Below, in pieces: positions 61,775 through 64,000 of a DNA stretch of 64,000 nucleotides; position 1 is the stretch's first letter; the number at the start of each line of letters is the position of its first letter. The notes beneath the pieces were generated by a model, which ran no database searches, was not told the origin of the DNA, and worked only from the letters and a program-made list of their open reading frames with translations. The stretch comes from Hygrophila difformis (lineage: Eukaryota > Streptophyta > Magnoliopsida > Lamiales > Acanthaceae). The position numbers and the translations under genes are program-made. The stretch spans positions 29,379,849 through 29,443,848 of the forward strand of contig JAOANR010000005.1 of assembly GCA_030278955.1 (NCBI GenBank). The letters are read 5' to 3'.

Positions 61775-62888
61775 TGCCATGGATCCCTTGGTTACTAACT
61801 TGCAAGAACAAAAGGATGGAAAAATAAAGATAAAGATAGGGAAGCAAAACCGCAACAAGAATCGTCGGGGAAGCAACCAAGGTGTTCAAAACCTTGACCT
61901 CATCCCAATCCTTCCACTCAAGCCTCGGTTTGATGATCAACAATGGTAGCCTCAAGCCAAGTTGATGAATGTTTCCAAACAAACATACAAAGGGTGTGTG
62001 AGAGTGTTTATGAACTCACAAATGATCTTTGAAGAGAGATAATTAATATTCATTCAAGCAAAGATGTCTTACAAGTGTTTGGGAGGTCATATATATAGAC
62101 CTCACTACAAAAGGGCAATTCTGGAATAAGAAAATACATGAAAAATGAGTAAAAACGCAAAAAGGGGGCTGTTACGACGCTATCCACAGATTACGACGCT
62201 AGAGGATAGCGTCGTAAGGTTACGACGCTAGAGGAGGGTAGCGTCGTATACGACGCTATAGGAGGATAGCGTCGTAAGCTTACGACCGCAGAGGAGGATA
62301 GCGTCGTAAGCTTATCCGTAGACTAGGATAGCGTCGTAAGGCCTCTGGATAGCGTCGTAAGACCTCTGGATAGCGTCGTATGACCTCTGGATAGCGTCGT
62401 AAGGCTATTCCCTCAAATCCTATGCGGGCCCCTCCATACTTGTCTTACTTATTACATGCCTTAATAATATGTAAATATTATCCGACCAACTTCCGACTTC
62501 GACCAAAATTTGTCCGGCGACCGGCGGTGGTTCCGGCCGACCTCCGACGAACTTCCGGTCAATTTTCCGGCGAGCTCCGTTTGACCTTCCGGCGATGCTC
62601 CGGTGCTCCGGCGGCTTCTCCGGTCATCTTCCGGCGACTTTCCGGCGACGGCCAACTTCCGGCCAACTTTCCGGCGAGCTCCGTTTGACCTTCCGGTGAT
62701 GCTCCGATGCTCCGACGACTTCTCCGGTCATCCCCCGGCGACTCTCCGGCGACGGTGATGGCTTACTTCTTCAAAATTGGGGAATCCACAATTGGATTCC
62801 GTCTGGGTCCTTTAATTTAGTCGGGTCTTTTCTACCCTTGTCGGACCGGATCGGGTAATGGGTTTGGTTGATCCGGATTTTTACGGCA
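61775..62888 (-). repeat. E6 5' LTR (1114 bp)
   Basis: Partner of 58038-59152 (offset 3737, then 3736 after a 1-bp indel). TATA dyad at 62083-62103. Followed by TSD AGAAG and the last piece of the E4 LTR. Confidence 0.94.
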
Positions 62889-62984
62889 AGAAGCCTTGCA
62901 ATCCGGTCAGTGAACTTCTTGGTCCGGCTCCGGGAGCATGGTCCAGCTGGGATAATTAGTGTTGCAGATTTGGCTTCCACGCCA
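62889..62984 (-). repeat. E4 5' LTR, piece 3
   Basis: AGAAG duplication plus 91 bp that complete the E4 LTR (cttgcaatccggtcagtg to CTTCCACGCCA), followed by TSD GCTTT. Confidence 0.94.
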
Positions 62985-63179
62985 GCTTTGGTAATCTTTG
63001 TATTAGGGTTTGCCTATATATGGCTTCCCCCAACTTCATTTCTCACCTTTTGAAATATTATTGAACATTTTGCTTGAAAGCATGAATCAATTTATTCTTG
63101 AGGTCATTTGAGAGTTTGTGGGAACCGAAAACCCTCACCTATCTTCATCTATTCGATTTCTTTGCTTCGATCCATGGCA
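62985..63179 (+). repeat. E7 solo LTR, last part (TATA, R, U5)
   Basis: GCTTT duplication, then the rest of the E7 LTR with TATA at 63012-63024 (GCC-TATATAT-GGC), ending CGATCCATGGCA. TSD TATAC follows at 63180-63184. Confidence 0.9.
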
Positions 63180-63184
63180 TATAC

Positions 63185-63298
63185 ACTTGAGTAGAGTTAG
63201 CATTAAAGAGTAGTCAAAAGATCTCCTAGAAGAAGTTCCAGTTAGTCCAGTCAAAAGTGAATCTATACAGATTCAGTCCCCTTCAGCTTCCTTCTCCC
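63185..63298. other. Spacer between solo LTR and F-box-like fragment
   Basis: 114 bp with no recognised feature; possibly 3' flank of the gene fragment. Confidence 0.4.
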
Positions 63299-63763
63299 CT
63301 AACCTTGGAAGAAGATTCTGCTCCAGTGGACGAAGTTGGTTAAGCTGCAGGGCACGCAGTAATCGCCCTCGTCTGCTTCGCCCTCCTCCAGCACTCTCGA
63401 GCAATAAACTCTGGGTCCCTGGGTGCCAAACAGGTCGGGGGTCTCCAGGCTATCAGCCAGCCATGCAAAGACGTTGGTCCCCACATAAGTCATGACTGAT
63501 TTATTAGTCACTATCCTGTTTATCATTGCCACCCCTTGCTGGACCTGTTCGTTATCCACCTTACTGAGCAGCATGTAACCCCTGACAAAGATTGAGGCCT
63601 TATGGTTGTCCTCGATCCCTGCCTTCAGTAGTTCACAGGCTTGACCCTCGTCGCCTGCTCCAAATGCTTGAAGCGCCGGTATGAGCTGGAGGTTGAAATT
63701 CTGCCACGAACGGACCGTAGTTGGACACAATATTGCTTGAAGGTGTTGCCTATTGACACGTGG
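63299..63763 (-). pseudogene. F-box protein-like C-terminal fragment (At1g67623/At2g35280 type), cut by E8
   Basis: About 155 codons read toward a stop at 63299. Residues such as LQLIPALQAFGAGDEGQACE, LLKAGI, ASIFVRGYMLLSK and QQGVAMINRIV resemble the Sel1-like helical repeats after the F-box in At1g67623/At2g35280-type proteins, and the Cys-rich end (VYCSRVLEEGE, YCVPCS) fits their terminal Cys motif. The upstream side, including any F-box and start codon, is replaced by the E8 LTR from 63764, so the upstream codons of the open frame are LTR sequence. Assigned from general family likeness only. Confidence 0.45.
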
Positions 63764-64000
63764 TGCCAATAGGGGAAAATGAAACCAAAAATAAGAACAA
63801 AGAAGAACACAAAAGGGATATGGAAGCAATCACAATTAAAGGGGGTTAGGAGAAGCTAAACAAGGTATGAAGACCTTGTCCTCAACTCAAACTAACCATC
63901 CAATAACCTTGATTAGTGACCATTTTTGGATGCTTCAATTCCAAAATGGTGAGGGTTTCCCAATAAACACTCAAAGGGGTATTGTTCAAACTTGGTTTGA
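63764..64000 (-). mobile_element. E8: LTR edge of a further element, truncated by window
   Basis: Starts TGCCAATAGGGG and then follows the same order of words as the R/U5 ends of E1, E4 and E5: aagaacaaagaagaacacaa, ggaagcaat, gaccttgtcctcaactc, gcttcaattcc, tttcccaataaac. So it is the U5 edge of a minus-strand element. The partner LTR and TSD (candidate cgtgg at 63759-63763) lie outside. Confidence 0.65.

Larger units (their letters stand above)
58038..62888 (-). mobile_element. E6: non-autonomous LTR retrotransposon with its own ORF (4851 bp)
   Basis: 3' LTR 58038-59152, purine tract 59153-59165, ORF 60213-59035, leader 60214-61750, PBS 61751-61762, 5' LTR 61775-62888. TSD AGAAG at 58033-58037 and 62889-62893. 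R/U5, minisatellite, leader, PBS and the Gag start closely match E4, but capsid, zinc knuckle, RT, RNase H and integrase are absent. The LTRs differ by about four small changes. It presumably depends on E4/E5-type proteins. Confidence 0.95.
41460..62984 (-). mobile_element. E4: Ty3/gypsy LTR retrotransposon, 5' LTR split by E5 and E6
   Basis: 3' LTR 41460-42619, purine tract 42620-42632, pol 46395-42397, gag 47432-46398, leader, PBS 48968-48979, 5' LTR in three pieces (48992-49541, 57518-58037, 62894-62984; total 1161 bp against 1160 bp for the 3' LTR). TSD GCTTT. A few substitutions and small indels separate the LTRs. Without insertions it is about 8.7 kb. Confidence 0.95.
39960..63179 (+). 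mobile_element. E7: solo LTR, split by E4
   Basis: One LTR without internal region: TGACATGGATG at 39960 (same start as E3) through 41459, then after E4 from 62990 to CGATCCATGGCA at 63179. TSD TATAC lies at 39955-39959 and 63180-63184. Without E4 it is about 1690 bp, the longest LTR here. It must have formed by recombination between the two LTRs of a full element, most simply before E4 arrived. Confidence 0.9.

Noticed and set aside
63739..63772. Inverted repeat CCTATTG...CAATAGG around CACGTG at the E8 edge
   Set aside because: It spans the boundary between host DNA and the LTR; most likely coincidence at the junction.

Overview
This window is plant nuclear DNA (angiosperm, probably dicot) made almost entirely of nested LTR retrotransposons of one Ty3/gypsy (Metaviridae) lineage. 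I rest that on six copies with plant-type Gag, CCHC zinc knuckle, DNGSC protease, YFDD reverse transcriptase, RNase H and DDE integrase, a primer-binding site matching plant initiator tRNA-Met (TGGTATCAGAGC), and a purine tract next to an LTR starting TG and ending CA. No single-copy host gene is intact. The only host-like coding piece is a small F-box-like fragment near the right edge. The species cannot be named from the sequence.

Left nest (1-27270). Element X (+ strand, a broken RT/RNase H piece, 8643-9313) is the oldest layer. It is abutted by the end of an LTR (Y, 8337-8642) that was itself hit by element E1 (- strand, 1-8336, left LTR cut by the window). E2 (- strand, 9314-27265, TSD GACGT) sits inside X. 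E3 (+ strand, 14057-23454, TSD CAGAT) sits inside the gag of E2.

Middle (27271-39959). A 4-kb array of a 30-bp minisatellite with higher-order structure (27351-31380) is followed by about 5.7 kb of AT-rich DNA without recognisable genes, which holds two clusters of palindromic CAATTCGGTC/GACCGAATTG motifs. A 2.0-kb non-autonomous hAT-type DNA transposon (37072-39072, 8-bp TSD) follows; it has amplified its own left end in 455-bp tandem steps.

Right nest (39960-64000). A solo LTR (E7, + strand, TSD TATAC) is split by E4 (- strand, 41460-62984, TSD GCTTT). The 5' LTR of E4 is split twice, by E5 (- strand, 49542-57512, TSD ATAGC, the most intact element) and by E6 (- strand, 58038-62888, TSD AGAAG). 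E6 shares LTR and leader with E4 but carries a 392-codon ORF of its own in place of gag-pol. The window ends in an F-box-like gene fragment cut by the LTR edge of a further element (E8).

How the parts fit. E5 encodes a full set of replication functions. E6 looks like a parasite of the E4 family. E1, E3 and E4 each carry one point lesion (protease aspartate, gag/pol frameshift, gag frameshift). Across the family the polyprotein ends inside the 3' LTR with a conserved tail, most U3 regions carry a different short CpG-rich, dyad-symmetric minisatellite just upstream of the TATA box, and each TATA box lies inside a short inverted repeat. These shared U3 designs, the E6 ORF and the two tandem arrays are the observations most worth following up.
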